This document shows positions 1-12,060 of a DNA stretch of 64,000 bases, piece by piece. Made by a program: the position numbers and the translations under genes. Location of the stretch: positions 531,501-595,500 of the forward strand of contig JAPFQT010000039.1 of the NCBI GenBank assembly GCA_027627225.1, given 5' to 3'. This DNA is from Congeria kusceri (Eukaryota > Mollusca > Bivalvia > Myida > Dreissenidae). Positions within the stretch are counted from its first letter, which is position 1. Each line of letters begins with the position of its first letter. The notes beneath the pieces were generated by a model. It worked only from the letters and a program-made list of their open reading frames with translations, made no database searches and was not told the origin of the DNA.

Positions 1-167
1 AATACATTTCTAACATGTACGTAGAAATGACAGTCAGTCTAAAAATAGCAAGTGTCATGTACATGTATATTTATGTACAAACATTAACTTCTAAAAACTA
101 AAATAGTTTATGTCATTTTGGCATGCAGTATATGTTGACTGGTTAAGTTATGTAAAATGCAATAGCA

Positions 168-173
168 TTTATT
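168..173 (-). promoter_or_regulatory. Possible polyadenylation signal of the TRIM-like gene
   Basis: AATAAA on the minus strand about 255 bases after the stop codon. The flanking 1-426 is otherwise AT-rich, with short repeats of ACACAATACATAA around 297-345, and shows no other gene. In DNA this AT-rich such hexamers occur by chance. Confidence 0.35.
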
Positions 174-426
174 TAAGACAAAGACGGTAGAATATAATTC
201 ACAATGTCCAAAAATACACTGTCATTTTAGGATAAAGATATTGTTTACACAAACATATTGTAGATCCTAAACCACAATTGTGTTTTGAAACATAACACAA
301 TACACAATACATAAATTTGAAAAATAATACATTACACAATACATAAGTTTCAATATAAATACATTAGGTCATTTTAAGATAACCATATTTGTTATTATAC
401 AAATGTCTGATACGTGTAAAAGTAAG

Positions 427-776
427 CTATTGCACTTTGAACACCAGGATGTTGTTGCTCCATTGTCCCACAATGATGGAGGCTGTGTGCCTGTTGTAGC
501 AGACTGACACTGGGACCCCCACTCCATCCCTGCCTGTAGCCAGAGTGGCCAGCTTCTTCCTGCCCTCCCTGTCCACCTGTATGATAGTCTGGGACCACTC
601 TCCACAGACCAACACCTGGCCTGCAGGTGTCACATGTACAGCCTGTGGCCATCGTAGTTCAGGGTCCTCCAATGTAGAGAGTACCGACCCATCCCTGGCC
701 AGGGTGAGGAGCTTGTCCTGGGAGAGGTTGGTGACGTATATACGATCCCCTGTGGGACTCACAGCACACTTGGATA
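427..776 (-). CDS. Exon 3 of TRIM-like gene: last propeller blades and stop
   Basis: The terminal exon begins after acceptor TTTTGCAG (777-780 on the plus strand). Its first two bases complete a codon left open by exon 2, and the sequence then reads SKCAVSPTGDRIYVTNLS, a typical NHL/TRIM propeller blade. Further blades follow, with VHVTPAGQVLVCGEWS and ending IIVGQWSNNILVFKVQ and a stop codon. The end LVFKVQ is the expected closing strand. Base composition is more GC-rich than the surrounding intron, as expected for conserved coding sequence. No frameshift or internal stop is present in any of the three exons, so the gene appears intact. Confidence 0.85.
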
Positions 777-1801
777 CTGCAAAACAGAGTCACATCAAGA
801 TATTAAATTACTTTAAATGTTTAATCATGTTAATACACAAACTGCCGTGACATCGTATTATTAATGCGTCGTTAAACAGACAATTACGCGTCCTAAAAAT
901 CTGCATAAAATCCAATAATAATAAATATTTTAGTGTGACAGGAAGGTTCTGTATCAGTTTATTGCCTAAAAGTTTGACACGTTGACTGGTGAGTTAGAAT
1001 TGAAGTCTAACACAATTACACAGATGGAAACCATTACACGGTACAGTGAACGTGTACGCATGAATGCGTAACTATATGCAGTAATAACAGATTTCCTATA
1101 CACGTATACCTGAATGTGTCAGCTGATGCAACTATGGCATATGCAGTATTAATAGATTTTCTATACATGTATACATGAATGTGTCAGCTGATGCAACTAC
1201 GGCATATGCAGTATTAATAGATTTTCTATACGTGTATACACGATTACTGACATCTGCGTTATTCTATAGCTGACACAGGCTGACATATTTATAACATGTA
1301 CATTATAATAACAGAAGTTAAGCTTTTACAACAGGAAATATGTTTCAAAACAACCTGAAATAAAACTTCTCTTTTGTTCTTCTACACAAGTAACAAAAGC
1401 CATTTTTACAAATACAAATCTATTAATTTAACAAATTTCAACTACAACAATTTAAAGTTTATTTACTTCATATAACGTTTGGGAAGACGATGAATTATGA
1501 AACAATAATGCACGTATATTTACTTGAAAACCACAAAATATAAACAGCAGGTCACAGAGTGTGTCATTGATTTGCACTCACAATCTATTTATAGACATGC
1601 CATGAAGTCAGGAGTGACAGTCAAAATGCCTGATAACTGATATATATAAATCAATAATATTGAAAATCATTCTTAACTGCTGTTGTAATAATAAACTGAC
1701 ACATGTACATTCTACAACTATGCAGTCTTACAATTACTTTATGATACATATTTCTAATAATATCCGGATGAACCCGCCATGATTCTAAACTGTATCACCA
1801 C
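777..1801 (-). other. Intron 2 of TRIM-like gene, containing a 65-bp tandem repeat
   Basis: This is the intron between exons 2 and 3. At about 1057-1241 it holds a 65-bp unit (starts at 1111 and 1176, partial copies at both ends) containing TGTCAGCTGATGCAACTA and TATGCAGTATTAATAG. Nothing coding is seen in it. Confidence 0.7.
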
Positions 1802-2802
1802 CTGATGTATCCTCATACAGCTTGCTGACCAGTTTCCCACTCAGCGTGTACTTGTACAGTGCAGTATTAGAAGTGACATACAGCTCCCCCTGGTGGTGGG
1901 CGATACCTCTACAGCGATGTTGTAACTGAAGCTTCCTGCCGTTCACCAGCTGCCCATTGTTGACAGAGATAAACTGGATCTCATGTGTGTTATCATCATT
2001 CACAGTAACAGCAACTTCACTGTGTGTTATATGACATATGTCCCATGGTTGAGTAGACACATCACAATGAGTAAGCACCCTGTACTGCTGGTCCAGCAGC
2101 TTTAATTTCTTATTATTGCAGTCTACAACAAGGATCTGGCCATTAGGGAGAACACATATGCCTCTGATACTGCATGCTGATGAATCACTCGGTATGCTCA
2201 CATTATACTCTGACTTTCCTTTAACAGTCAATACTTGGTCTGGGTTTCCCTGCACTGTCAATGGCTGGGTACTGCGTACGATCCTCCCCAGACCTGACAG
2301 ATTGGACAAGTACTGCTCAATGTCACTGTTAGGCTGGAATGTTAGTGAATGTTCAACCTGAACAGAGTTCTCTTGCATATATGTTTCAGACTGTTGTATT
2401 TTATCATTACATTTCTTGCTCACTATGAAGGAGAGTTCCTCTTTGCTCTTATCACTTATGTCCTGTATTGCCTCATGAAGTTTTTTCAATTGATCCCGAA
2501 GTCTGATGCAGTTCTCAGCATCTGTCTTGAGAGAAGCTCGGAGGCTCGTCAGTGTTGCTTTCATTTCATTCAAGGTGTTTGTTTCTATCTTGTCTAAAGC
2601 TGCATTTATTTTTCGGCGTGTTTCTCTGACATATCGTAATTGTTCATCATATGACCCCTGCACAGACTGCATGCAGGCCTCCTGTTTCTTCTGCAGGCTT
2701 TTCATTACTTCCAGAATAGTTTGGAGCGAGCCAGAAAGTTGCTGCAGGTCAGTGGACTGCGTTTTGACTGACTCAGAAATGAGTGTCACTTTAGCGCACA
2801 GT
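1802..2802 (-). CDS. Exon 2 of TRIM-like gene: coiled coil and start of beta-propeller
   Basis: The large middle exon begins after the acceptor TTTTTTCAG (2811-2803). The open frame continues upstream into intron sequence, so the longer open frame to 2870 is not all coding. Residues about 118-265 of the spliced protein are rich in Lys, Glu, Gln and Leu and fit a long coiled coil of the kind that drives TRIM dimerisation. From about residue 300 there are propeller-like blades, including GICVLPNGQILVVD and a later GIAHHQGELYVTS, typical of the C-terminal half of TRIM2/3/56/71-like proteins. The preferred donor is TCAG before GTGGTG (1801-1800), phase 1, which matches the phase of exon 3. The frame would otherwise stop at 1785. 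A second GT three bases further on is also in phase, so the exact donor is uncertain by one residue. Confidence 0.83.
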
Positions 2803-4631
2803 CTGAAAAACAAAACGACAGTATATATATTAAAGCACAAATAGATGAAATTAAATTTATATTCAGACAAGATGACAATTCTTATTTCAAAGCATGTACC
2901 ATGGGAATGTCATATATACAATAACAAGAGCCGTCAGTAAAACAGTTATGCCCCATCTCTGTTGAAAGCAAATCATTAAAATATAGAGTTTGGTGAGGAT
3001 TGGATGAAAACTGTTGGACATTTAAAGTCTATACTGATAAAAAGGCCAATTTTAGATCAATCAAGGGCCAAACCTCTGTACTTCCTGGGGTAATTTGGCT
3101 GATTATTTTTCCTGTTTTTTTTTCTGAAGATTGGATGAAAACTGTTGAACTTATAGAGCGGAAATGTCTAACTAGAACTCTGCGAGTCGGGTGTTTCGCC
3201 TGACGCAGCATAACTCAAGTACAATAACAGCAATTATGCCGAAACTTAACTTAACATTCCTTTTATGCCTTTTCATAATGATTGCACAAAAACTTCTCAA
3301 GTTACTGTTTGAACAAGTCTTATTTAAACTTTTTTTTAAAAAGGGGCATAACTCAAGTACGATAAGAGGGAATATGCCGAAAATGAAACTTAACCTTTTA
3401 TGCCTACTAACACTTCCCTAAAGTTTCATAGTGATTCGACAAAATCTTCTCAAGTTATTGTCTGCAAACAACTGCAGGGGACGCCGCTGACAATGCCGCC
3501 ACAGCCAAAAGTACCCCCTATATGTCGCTTTTTAGGCGACACAAAAATACCAATTTTAGATCATTCAAGAACCATAACTCAATAATTCCTAGGGTGATTT
3601 GGCTGATTATCGAATTTGGTAGAGATATTATGGCCAGAAACATTTTCATGAAGTTTGGTGAGGATTGGACAAAAATTGTTGGACTTGGACAGCAGAAAGA
3701 AAAGTGGTCTACCGACGGACACACCGACATTAGCAAACCAATATACCCCGCCATTTCTGATGGGGGGCATAATTAGATGCACTCAATGTCTATTTTGTAA
3801 ATAGTACACATGTATTTTTCTTCAAGCTTCAACATGGAGAATGCAAATAAATAGTCAGATTAATACAATGACTACTTTGTTTGAGGATAAGTGCAGAAAG
3901 CGCAGTAATGCATGTGTAACTGATAAAAAGCACAGGAAAATTACCCTAAAACTGACTTTGATGAATAAATTATATCTTACAAATCTGTTACATTAAATAC
4001 ATTAGATTCGTTACTTGAATCAATTTAACATTGGTGTAAGATTATGCCACTGTGAGACTGTGAATACAGTAATACAATTAAATTTAATGAATGAACATGT
4101 TAAACACATACCCAAACAACACCTAGTATAAATATAGGAAACACTCCACGTGCAAATTAATGCTAGACTTCTCTAGTCAGGTTTATGTGTCGAGGTTTCT
4201 GAGCTATTTACAGTCACGTGGTAATACAGTAAACCACCAAACTCATTAAACTTCAAAGATATATATTGATATTACTACCCAGTTATTCAGTTAATGTGTT
4301 AATCATTGGTATCTAGGTAACTACAGGTTGTTTACAGCTGTGATTTCTCATTTCTTGAGACTGTCATTATTTGTTATTGGTCTTAACTTGATTACACAGC
4401 TAATTATTAGTTTTTATTTCAATAATGTTTTCGAAGATAAAACAAAATAAAATGTCAATAAAATCAAAGAATATCTCATTCTTAAAATTAATTAATATGA
4501 TTGTTTTTTAAATCTGAATTGATCCATGGAAAATACTGAATTAATGAATGGAAAATTATGAACTATGTTACTGTAACACAGTTTATTGTTATTCCAAAAA
4601 CAATTAGAGCAAACAACATTTTCTGAAATAC
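2803..4631 (-). other. Intron 1 of TRIM-like gene
   Basis: An intron of about 1.8 kb joined by phase-compatible splice sites. It contains one composite dispersed element (2935-3776, listed separately). The remainder, 3777-4631, is AT-rich unique-looking sequence with two isolated CACGTG motifs near 4147 and 4215. Confidence 0.7.
2935..3776. mobile_element. Composite dispersed element inside intron 1
   Basis: It begins CAAGAGCCGTCAG and ends in GATGGGGGGCATAATTA. It has internal imperfect repeats (GATTGGATGAAAACTGTTG at about 2996 and 3130, and a related copy at 3660) and a stretch of GACGGACACACCGAC before an imperfect terminal C-run/G-run hairpin at about 3744-3770. The same start and end modules recur elsewhere in the window with different interiors. 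No coding capacity is visible, so it is probably a non-autonomous element. Confidence 0.6.
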
Positions 4632-4966
4632 CTGTGGTTAAGGAAAGCGCAATTAGTGCAGCACAGCTGACTGTGGTCATTGCAGAACATTTCCAATTGT
4701 TTATCTCTGTGAACTTCGCATTTCAACAGAAAATCCTCCACCTTCTTTGAAATTGGCCATTTGTTCATATCTCCCCTTCCATAAGGGGAATGTTTTTTAA
4801 ACAACTGACCATGAAGATGATTACATTCTCCACAGTAAAACTTTAAACATGTTTCACAGTAAAATTCTGCGACTACCTCAATAGATTGCTCTTCGCAGAT
4901 CACACAACAAAAATCTTTAAATTCATCTGACCCTTTAGCAACAGTAGACATAGAAAATGTCGCCAT
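4632..4966 (-). CDS. Exon 1 of TRIM-like gene: two B-box-type zinc fingers
   Basis: First coding exon of a three-exon minus-strand gene (4966-4632, 2802-1802, 776-427; about 561 residues when spliced). It starts at the first ATG (MATFS...). Residues 20-59 form a B-box1-like cluster with C21, C24, C37, C40, C45, C48 and His residues 50, 52 and 59. Residues 83-111 form a B-box2 (C83, H86, C95, H98, C103, C106, H111). There is no RING finger before them, so it is not a classical RING E3 ligase by sequence. The exon ends CACAG before GTATTT (donor at 4631-4630), phase 2. The leftover AG joins the A of exon 2 to give Arg112 and continue the finger as LNHR-LCAK. The family acts in ubiquitin-linked signalling and innate immunity in other animals; a specific role here is not inferable. 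The exon join is my prediction. Confidence 0.85.
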
Positions 4967-5183
4967 TTTGCTAACTGACTTTCAACAAACAAAAGTTTCA
5001 ACTTAAATTCAGCTGAAATATTAAGTATCTCGTTTAAAATAAATTAATAGTCCAGAAATCACACATTAAATGCTAGTGTCAATAGTCAAGCAATAAAAAA
5101 TTTCCAACTGAACAAAAACCAAAATAACCTTCAAATGACGATCAGTGGACTGATACAAGTAAACAGTGTATCTATGTTAACTG

Positions 5184-5213
5184 TCACGTGAGTATTAGGT
5201 CACGTGAGTATTG
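5184..5213. promoter_or_regulatory. Tandem E-box pair upstream of the TRIM-like gene
   Basis: GTCACGTGAGTATT occurs twice, at 5184 and 5200, exactly 16 bp apart. It lies about 220-245 bp upstream of the predicted start codon on the minus-strand gene. GTCACGTGA matches the preferred core of MiT/TFE and USF-type bHLH-zip factors. A further CACGTG is at about 5820. Regulatory function is inferred from motif and position only. Confidence 0.45.
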
Positions 5214-6484
5214 GGTTACATTAAACATTACACTGCGCCAAAGAAGGTTTGTAGCTGAATAGTAGGTTACAATAAACTAGTTTTTATCACACAGACCAAA
5301 TGCAGCTGGTTTAAACGTGTACTGATTAAGGTCTATATAATGTTTATTACCGGTATGTAACAGATTTCCCACACTGACTATTTTATCACAGTTGTCACTT
5401 CCTTTTGCCAAAACACCATACTGACTTGATTTTTGTTCTTTAGTGATTTTAAAACAATTGCATTGTTAAAATCTTGCAATATAATTTAAGCTTCAATAAT
5501 AAAAATCTAAGGGAGACAAGTCCTGTCTTAAAACACTTTAATTGTCTGACCCATATTAATGGCATACTGTCAGTATCAAATGTAAATTCCAACTGATTCT
5601 GTGAAGACTCACAATCAAACTTCAAATAAAATGTCTGAGGCAGCAACGGAAAAAAAAAATTGTATATATTTACCATTTTTACAAGATCAACTTCATTGGA
5701 AAGCATCTGAACAATTAATTATGCCCATTTTACAAAGTTTTTCAACTTCCATGTAGTGTTTTCAGAGAACAGGTTGTTTAAAGCAAAATATTCACAATGA
5801 ATTACAATTCTAACATGTCACGTGCAGTTTTCTATAGAAAAAGAACAAAATTCACAGTTGTGTAATTACCAATAAACAACCCCCCAAAATACTTCAGAAA
5901 CTGTAAAATATAGTTTGCATTGTAATTGCAAAAACAATGTTGTTAGGTCATGTTACAATTGAAATAACTTTCGCATTATCGTTGTTTATCGGCTATAATA
6001 CACACAGCCTTGTGGTTTAATTCATTTGCATCAGAACACAAAATCGCTGTTGATTAGCCAATGAACAACTCTAAATGCAAAAATATTTCTTAATTAGCAA
6101 CAGATGCCGGAGGATGACTGACCACAATATATCTCAGTTCGAGATTAGTGGGCTAAAAATCTGTTGGGTGCAACCACACTACATTTGGGCAGCGTTTCAC
6201 TGCTTTAGCAACTGTTGTTGTTGATCTCCATGTCATCTTACCTTGGCAATACCTCGGGTTGCAATCCTCAACTCAATAGCTACCACAACCAAGGTCACTT
6301 CTGTCGGTACAGGACCTGTGTCTGGCTCGAGTTCCATTCCAGCTGTTTACTCCCTGGCTGACCAATCTATTTTATGTACATCACTGCCAGGCCCATCTGT
6401 TCGGGTATACAACTAAATAATATTGGCACTCATGTGGAGGTTGTGTTAATAATTATAAGTGAAGACTTCATCAAGCTTTATATT
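5214..6484. other. Intergenic stretch, no gene recognised
   Basis: AT-rich sequence upstream of the TRIM-like gene. The segment about 5825-6095 has a diverged second copy at about 13005-13245 (shared TTTCTATAGA, CGTTGTTTATCG, TGTGGTTTAATTC and GCATCAGAAC in the same order). The other open frames here are short and have no recognisable protein features. Confidence 0.6.
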
Positions 6485-6912
6485 AACAAAAGCTGTCTCA
6501 GGACAGCGCGCTCAACTATTCAACCGCTTTGTCAGAGTTATCAGCCTTTATCACTACAAAAAAAGAGGCATACTTCTCCTAAAATGCTGGTCACAGTTAT
6601 ATGCCTTGGTAAGTGACCGTATATAATGACCTTGAAGACATGTGTGATGTTTTAATTGATTATCTGTAGCAGATATAGAGATAATTCTACTAAATTGCAG
6701 GTCAGAGCTATGGGCCTTGGAGAGTGACCTTATGAAGACATGTGTAAAGTTTCAACTCAATATCTGTAGTAGTTATAGAGATATAGAGTTGTTGCACACT
6801 AACTTTAACCTAAATTTATAAGTACAAAAAGGGGCATAATTCTGCTAAATTGCAGTTCAGAGTTATGAATCTTGGTCAGTGACCAACATAATGACCACAA
6901 ACATATATGAAG

Positions 6913-6977
6913 TCGCAATGGTGTAGTGGATAGGATGTCTGCCTTGGGACCAAGAGGTCCTGGGATCGATCCCCACT
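6913..6977 (+). repeat. tRNA-derived SINE head or tRNA pseudogene
   Basis: Pol III-type A box TGGTGTAGTGGA (6919-6930) and B box GGGATCGATCCC (6962-6973) are at tRNA-like spacing. The anticodon-loop region resembles tRNA-Pro (TGG), but the acceptor and anticodon stems do not fold well, so it is not a functional tRNA. It sits inside the composite element and interrupts its first array. Confidence 0.55.
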
Positions 6978-7537
6978 CAGGGAGCATTCTCAAAATCTTT
7001 CCAAAGACACCAAGTACTAGTTTTTCCCAGAAAACGGACTCAAAAGTGTCTCTATAAGCCAAAGACTTTCGATGCAATCAAGCTATCTGTAGTAATTATA
7101 GAGATATGGAGTTGCTGCACGCAATCTTTAACCTGAAGTACAAAAAGGGGCATAATTTTGCTAAATTGCAGGTCAGAGTTATTGGCCTTGGTCAGTGACT
7201 TTACATAATGACCCCAGACATTTGTGAAGTTTCTTTTAAATATCCGTAGTAGTTAGAGAGACATGTACTTCGTGCAAACAATCCTTAACCTGAATTTTCT
7301 CTTGCACACAAACCTAAACCTGAATTTTCTAAGTGCAACAAGGCTTTTCCACAGGATATGACGTATTCCCCCAAAGCATATGCTTGTCAGAGGAAGGCAA
7401 CACAATGTCAGTTACATGTTGGCAAAAATTATGCTACCTACTAAAAGAGTTATGCTCCTTGTACTCTGCACTTCCTCTCGATGTTCTCTATCAATATATA
7501 AAGTTTCATTTGAATCCCTTTAACGCTAATGGAGTTA

Positions 7538-7677
7538 TGCTCCGCACAAGAAAAATAAACAAAGGGCAATAACTCTGTAAATATTGAAGAAACAGTTATG
7601 GCCTTTTTGCTCCGCACAAGAAAAATAAACAAAGGGCAATAACTCTGTAAATATTGAAGAAACAGTTATGGCCTTTT
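7538..7677. repeat. Exact 70-bp tandem duplication
   Basis: The 70 bases from 7538 (TGCTCCGCACAAG...) recur without visible difference from 7608. They include GGGCAATAACTCTGTAAAT, which recurs more loosely at about 7940. The identity points to a recent slippage event inside an old array. Confidence 0.85.
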
Positions 7678-9876
7678 TGCTCTGCACTTCCTCTCATCAG
7701 CCTCTATCATTATATGAAGTTTCATTTGAATCCCTTCAACGCTAATGGAGTTATGCTCCGCACCAGAGAATTAATGCTTCACATACGAAAATAAGACAAA
7801 GAAAGAGTTGCGATCCTTGTGCTCTGCACTTCCTCTCATTGTCCTCTATTATTACATAAAGTTTCGTTTGAATCCAATCAAAACTAACAGAGATATGATC
7901 CGCACAAGTAAATTAATGCTTCAAAAAAGGAAAAAACAAAGGGCAATAACTCTGTAAATATTGAAGAAAGAGGTGTTGTCCTCGTGCTCTGCACTTCCTC
8001 TCACTGTCCTCTATCATTATATGAAGTTTCATTTAAATCCTTAAAATACTAATGGAGGTATGCTCTGCACAAGAAAACTTAGAAATATGGAAATTCCACG
8101 AAAACCACATTTTTCCAACGAAATGCATAAAAGACAGCACAATAATGAAATAAAGTTCTGGGTGCCATAAGCATTCCTAAGCGAGGTCTCTTTATAAGGT
8201 ATCTATGTATCGCAATGCGTTCTCAAATTATTGAACAGAAATCGTTTTTGTATTTTTAGTAACATTGACATGGACCTTGATCTCACCCACCCCATATGCA
8301 ATCCAAAGCGTGGTCTAGACACAAGGTATCTATGTATGAAGTTTCACTTAAATATCTTAAGAGGAAACAATTTGTCTATGTGTAGTAAAGGAAACTTTGA
8401 CACCACCTACACTATATGCAATCCCAAGCGAGGTCTTGAAGTTTCATTAAAATATCTCTATGCATTGTCAAGTAATTAAGCTAAAACCGTTTTTCTATTT
8501 TTAGCAATGATGACCCTGACCCCACCCACCACATATGCAATCCCAAGAGAGGTCCCAATATAAGGTATCTATGTATAAAGTTTGATTAAAACATCTTGAT
8601 GTGTTTTCAAGTAATTAAGTGGAAACCATTTTCTATTTTTAGTATCTGTCACCTTGACCTTGACCACACCCACACCCATATGCAATCTCATTCAAGGCTT
8701 CGATATAAGGTGCATATGTATGAAGTTTCATTAAAATATCTCGATGCGTTCTCAAGTTATTGAGCAGAGACCGTTTTTTAGTTACGGTGACCTTTATGTT
8801 GACCCCACCCCATATGCAATCATAAGCAAGGTCTCAATATAAGGTATACATGTAACAGTGACCTTGGCCATGACCTCACCCACTCCATATGCAATCTCAA
8901 GCAAGGTCTCGATATAAGGAATATACGTTCGAAGTTTCATTAAAATATTTCTATGAATTCTCAAGTTATTGTGTGGAAACCATTTTTCTATTTTTAGTAC
9001 AGGTGACTTTGGCCGTGACCCCACCCATCCCAAATGCAATCCCAGGCGAGATCTTGATATAAGGTATCTTTGTATGAAGTTTCACCAAAATATCTCGATG
9101 CATTCTCAAGTTATTGAGCGAAAACCGTTTTTCTATTTTCAGCAATAGTGACCTTGACCCCAACCACCCCATATGCAATCCCAAGCGAGGTCTTGATATA
9201 AGGCATCAATGTATGAAGTTTCATTAAAATATCAATAATGCCTTCTGAAGTTATTGAGCGGAAACCATTTATCTATTTTTAGTAAGGGTGACCTTGACCC
9301 CACCCAACCCATATGCAATCCCAAGCGAGGTCTCAATATAAGGCATCTATTTATGAAGTTTCATTAAAATATCTCGATGCGTTGTCAAGTTATTGAACGG
9401 AAACTGTTTTCCTATTTTTAGTAATGGTGACCTTGACTTTGACCCCACCCACCCCGTATGCAATATAAAAGCAAGGTCTTGATATAAGGTATCTATGCAT
9501 TAAGTTTCATTAAAACATTTTAATCCGTTCTCGAGTAAGAGAGCGGAAACAAAAAGTTGATGCCGCCACCCACTGTCCGCCTGCAGGCCCAACGACATAC
9601 CCCAATCTAATAACAGAAATTATTCTTTGAAAAATTTGGTTAACAAATGGCAATAACTTCATAAATATTGAAGAAAGAGTTGTGGTCCTTGTACTCTGAA
9701 CTTCCTCTCATTGTCCTCTATCATTAAATGCAGTTTCATTTGAATCCCTTTAATACTAATAGAGTTATGCTCCGCAAAATAAGCTTGACAGACAGACGGA
9801 CGGACAGAGGGAAGAACCGACAGACGATGCGATAACCATATGCTCCCAAAGTTCCCGTCGGAAGCATAATAATAAG

Positions 9877-10170
9877 GGGCATAATTCTGCTAAAATGCTG
9901 GCCACAGTTATGGGTATTGTCCAGTGACCTTATATAATGACCCTGAAGGCATGTGTGAAGTTTCAGTTGAATATCAGAATTCTGTAGTAGATACAGTAAA
10001 TACACACAAACTTTAACCTGAATTTCTTAGTACAAAAAGGGACATACTTCTGCTAAAATGCTGGTCACAGTTATGGGTCTTGGCCAGTGACCTTATATAA
10101 TGACCCTGAAGCCATGTGTGAAGTTTCAATTGAATATCTGTAGTTACCGATATATGTGCTCGTTGCAAGC
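9877..10170. repeat. Two further units of the GGGGCATAATTCTGC family
   Basis: Two units of about 145-150 bp (from about 9876 and 10035) contain CTGCTAAAATGCTGG, GGCCACAGTTATGGG and CAGTGACCTTATATAATGACC. Related copies occur at 6590, 24610, 25750 and 26110. They follow directly after the terminal hairpin of the previous element. Confidence 0.7.
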
Positions 10171-12060
10171 AAACCTTAACGAGAGCATTACGCAGACGAA
10201 TAGGTGAGTAGTGTAGCTAGAGCTTATCAGTGAATAGTCGAGCTAAAAATGTAAGTACTCAACACGTCACCTGTACTCGTAAAGCAACAGAAGGGTGATT
10301 TTGGCAGGCAGATAATCGAACATTATCAAATATGTCCGCATAGGTTTTTTAAACAGACATAAATACTGTTTGCATAAACATTTATCACACTACTTCAAAA
10401 GGTTTCTATTGCACGCATATTTTATTACCCATAATAGTCTACATTTAATGTTACTCTGTATGTTTGTCAAGACCATATAGAGTTCATATGCTGACAGTAA
10501 ATGCAGTCAAACATTGAGTTCTGTAACACTAAACTAAGTTACCAGGCCTGCTGAACCGTCAGCCTGTTACTGGGATTATTGCGTCCACAGCCTCTTCCTT
10601 GGTCTCCCGAGCCTGGCAATGACATACTGAAGATGAACATAGAAATCAATGAGTACATAAAAACATACATTTTTACAAACTTTATTTTACTAATTCTGCT
10701 ATGGTGGTTATGTTTTTTGTTGCATGGTTTTATTTTAGTGTTCTGCCTTGAATTTGGACTATTTGGGACAAGGGCCCTCTAGGCTTGAAAAAGTGGGGAC
10801 AAATTACAAAAATGTAGGGAGACAGACAAAAAAAGTTGTTCACCTCATGAATATTTCCAAAGCAGATTTTTGTTTGGAAATGTTCGTACTAGCTGTTTTC
10901 AGTCATGTTTGTTTTTATTTTCTGTTCGAAAAAGGATTGATACATAATACTGTGTTCTTAATTAATTCATAAAATTCTGTTGATCAATGTTACACTGCAT
11001 TCTTAAATACCTTATAAGCTTGCATTATTAATTTTAATTTGAACAAACAAAAAAATCTGTTATAAAAACAAGGCGTTAATAATGAAACCTGTTAAAACTA
11101 CAAAGTGTAACAGTGTTACATCATCAATTAGCGGGGCTTCCAAAACTGCAAACCATTAGCAACAGTCATAGCAATGGTGTCAGTAATTCGACTTCAAACG
11201 TCTTTGATGTTTCTGCCAAAATGCGGCTGTCGTCTAGCAGTTTTTGCTGAAAAGCTTGTTTCATGCTTACAATTATCGATTGATACTACTGTATCTGAAC
11301 TGTTCAAGCACTGCCAATAAAGCGTTAATGAATTAGTATTCTAGTGAAAAAATCGTTATAAATTGATGTAACGATAAATGATATAAATTTTACTAAATAC
11401 GCCGAATGATATACTTGCAAATTGTGTGCGCCCGCGGACCCGCTTACAAACATTTGATGGGGAAGTTTATTTTTGCGCCAATGGCGCACGGCCGCATCCA
11501 CGGCAGAACACTGGCCCCATGTATATGGACATATATCTTACGTGAATTCTGAATACAATAAGAATTTTGTTATTTTTCTAAATGGTACATTACATTCATA
11601 TCGATTTAATGTCTACTACTAATGTTCCTCCGCCTGCAAGTGTCATCGATGACCAGTGTTTATATTATTACAAATTTTTTTGCAATCATTATAAAACTTC
11701 AGGTTAGCGTTAGTAGGCAAAAACGGAAGGTTAACCCTTGCAGTGCTGAGACCGGATATATCGGGTCAAGCTATGGTTAACTTGGTCCATGATGAAACAA
11801 GATATTTCGACCAAATCTTGTATTCCTTATGTCCTCCACTTTTGGTCATTTTGCCATAAATTCAAAACTGACATCCAATATGCTGTATATAAATCCAGTT
11901 CCTAATATAAAATTATGTTTAATTATTTCTATTTTCCAACCCCATTTACGCTGTATACAAGAGAAAAATGCTGAAACCACATTAAAGCCGAAATTTTCAT
12001 TTTCTGATGGAGCTACATGTACAAGTCAATGTTGGTAAAGAAGAATGGAAGTTTCATGTT
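10171..12060. other. No gene recognised
   Basis: AT-rich sequence with short, featureless open frames. A short segment near 11470-11520 (GCGCCAATGGCGCACGG) resembles one at about 38868-38882 (GCGCCAAAATGGCGCACGG) and may be a fragment of a dispersed repeat. Confidence 0.5.

Larger units (their letters stand above)
6492..9876 (+). mobile_element. Large composite tandem-repeat element with terminal hairpins
   Basis: The left end has a perfect hairpin GCTGTC-TCAG-GACAGC (6492-6507). The right end has GACAGACAGACGGACGG, then a TATGCTCCC...GGAAGCATA hairpin (about 9838-9867) followed by ATAA. Between them lie three successive arrays. At 6560-7330 the units contain AAAGGGGCATAATTCTGC and CAGTGACC. 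At 7430-8140 the units contain GGGCAATAACTCTGTAAA. At 8150-9545 units of about 150 bp contain GTGACCTTGACCCCACCC, ATATGCAATCCCAAGCGAGG and ATCTATGTATGAAGTTTCA. No ORF looks coding. This fits a bivalve non-autonomous element with tandem-repeat core (pearl or Helitron-like elements are the closest class I know). The class is inference. Confidence 0.6.

Noticed and set aside
1785..2870. Exon 2 of the TRIM-like gene as a stand-alone 361-codon gene
   Set aside because: The first 22 codons are upstream of a strong acceptor and look like intron. Phase-matched exons on both sides supply the B-boxes and the last propeller blades.
5449..5706. 85-codon minus-strand open frame upstream of the TRIM-like gene
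   Set aside because: Leu/Phe-rich translation of AT-rich DNA without domain or splice support.
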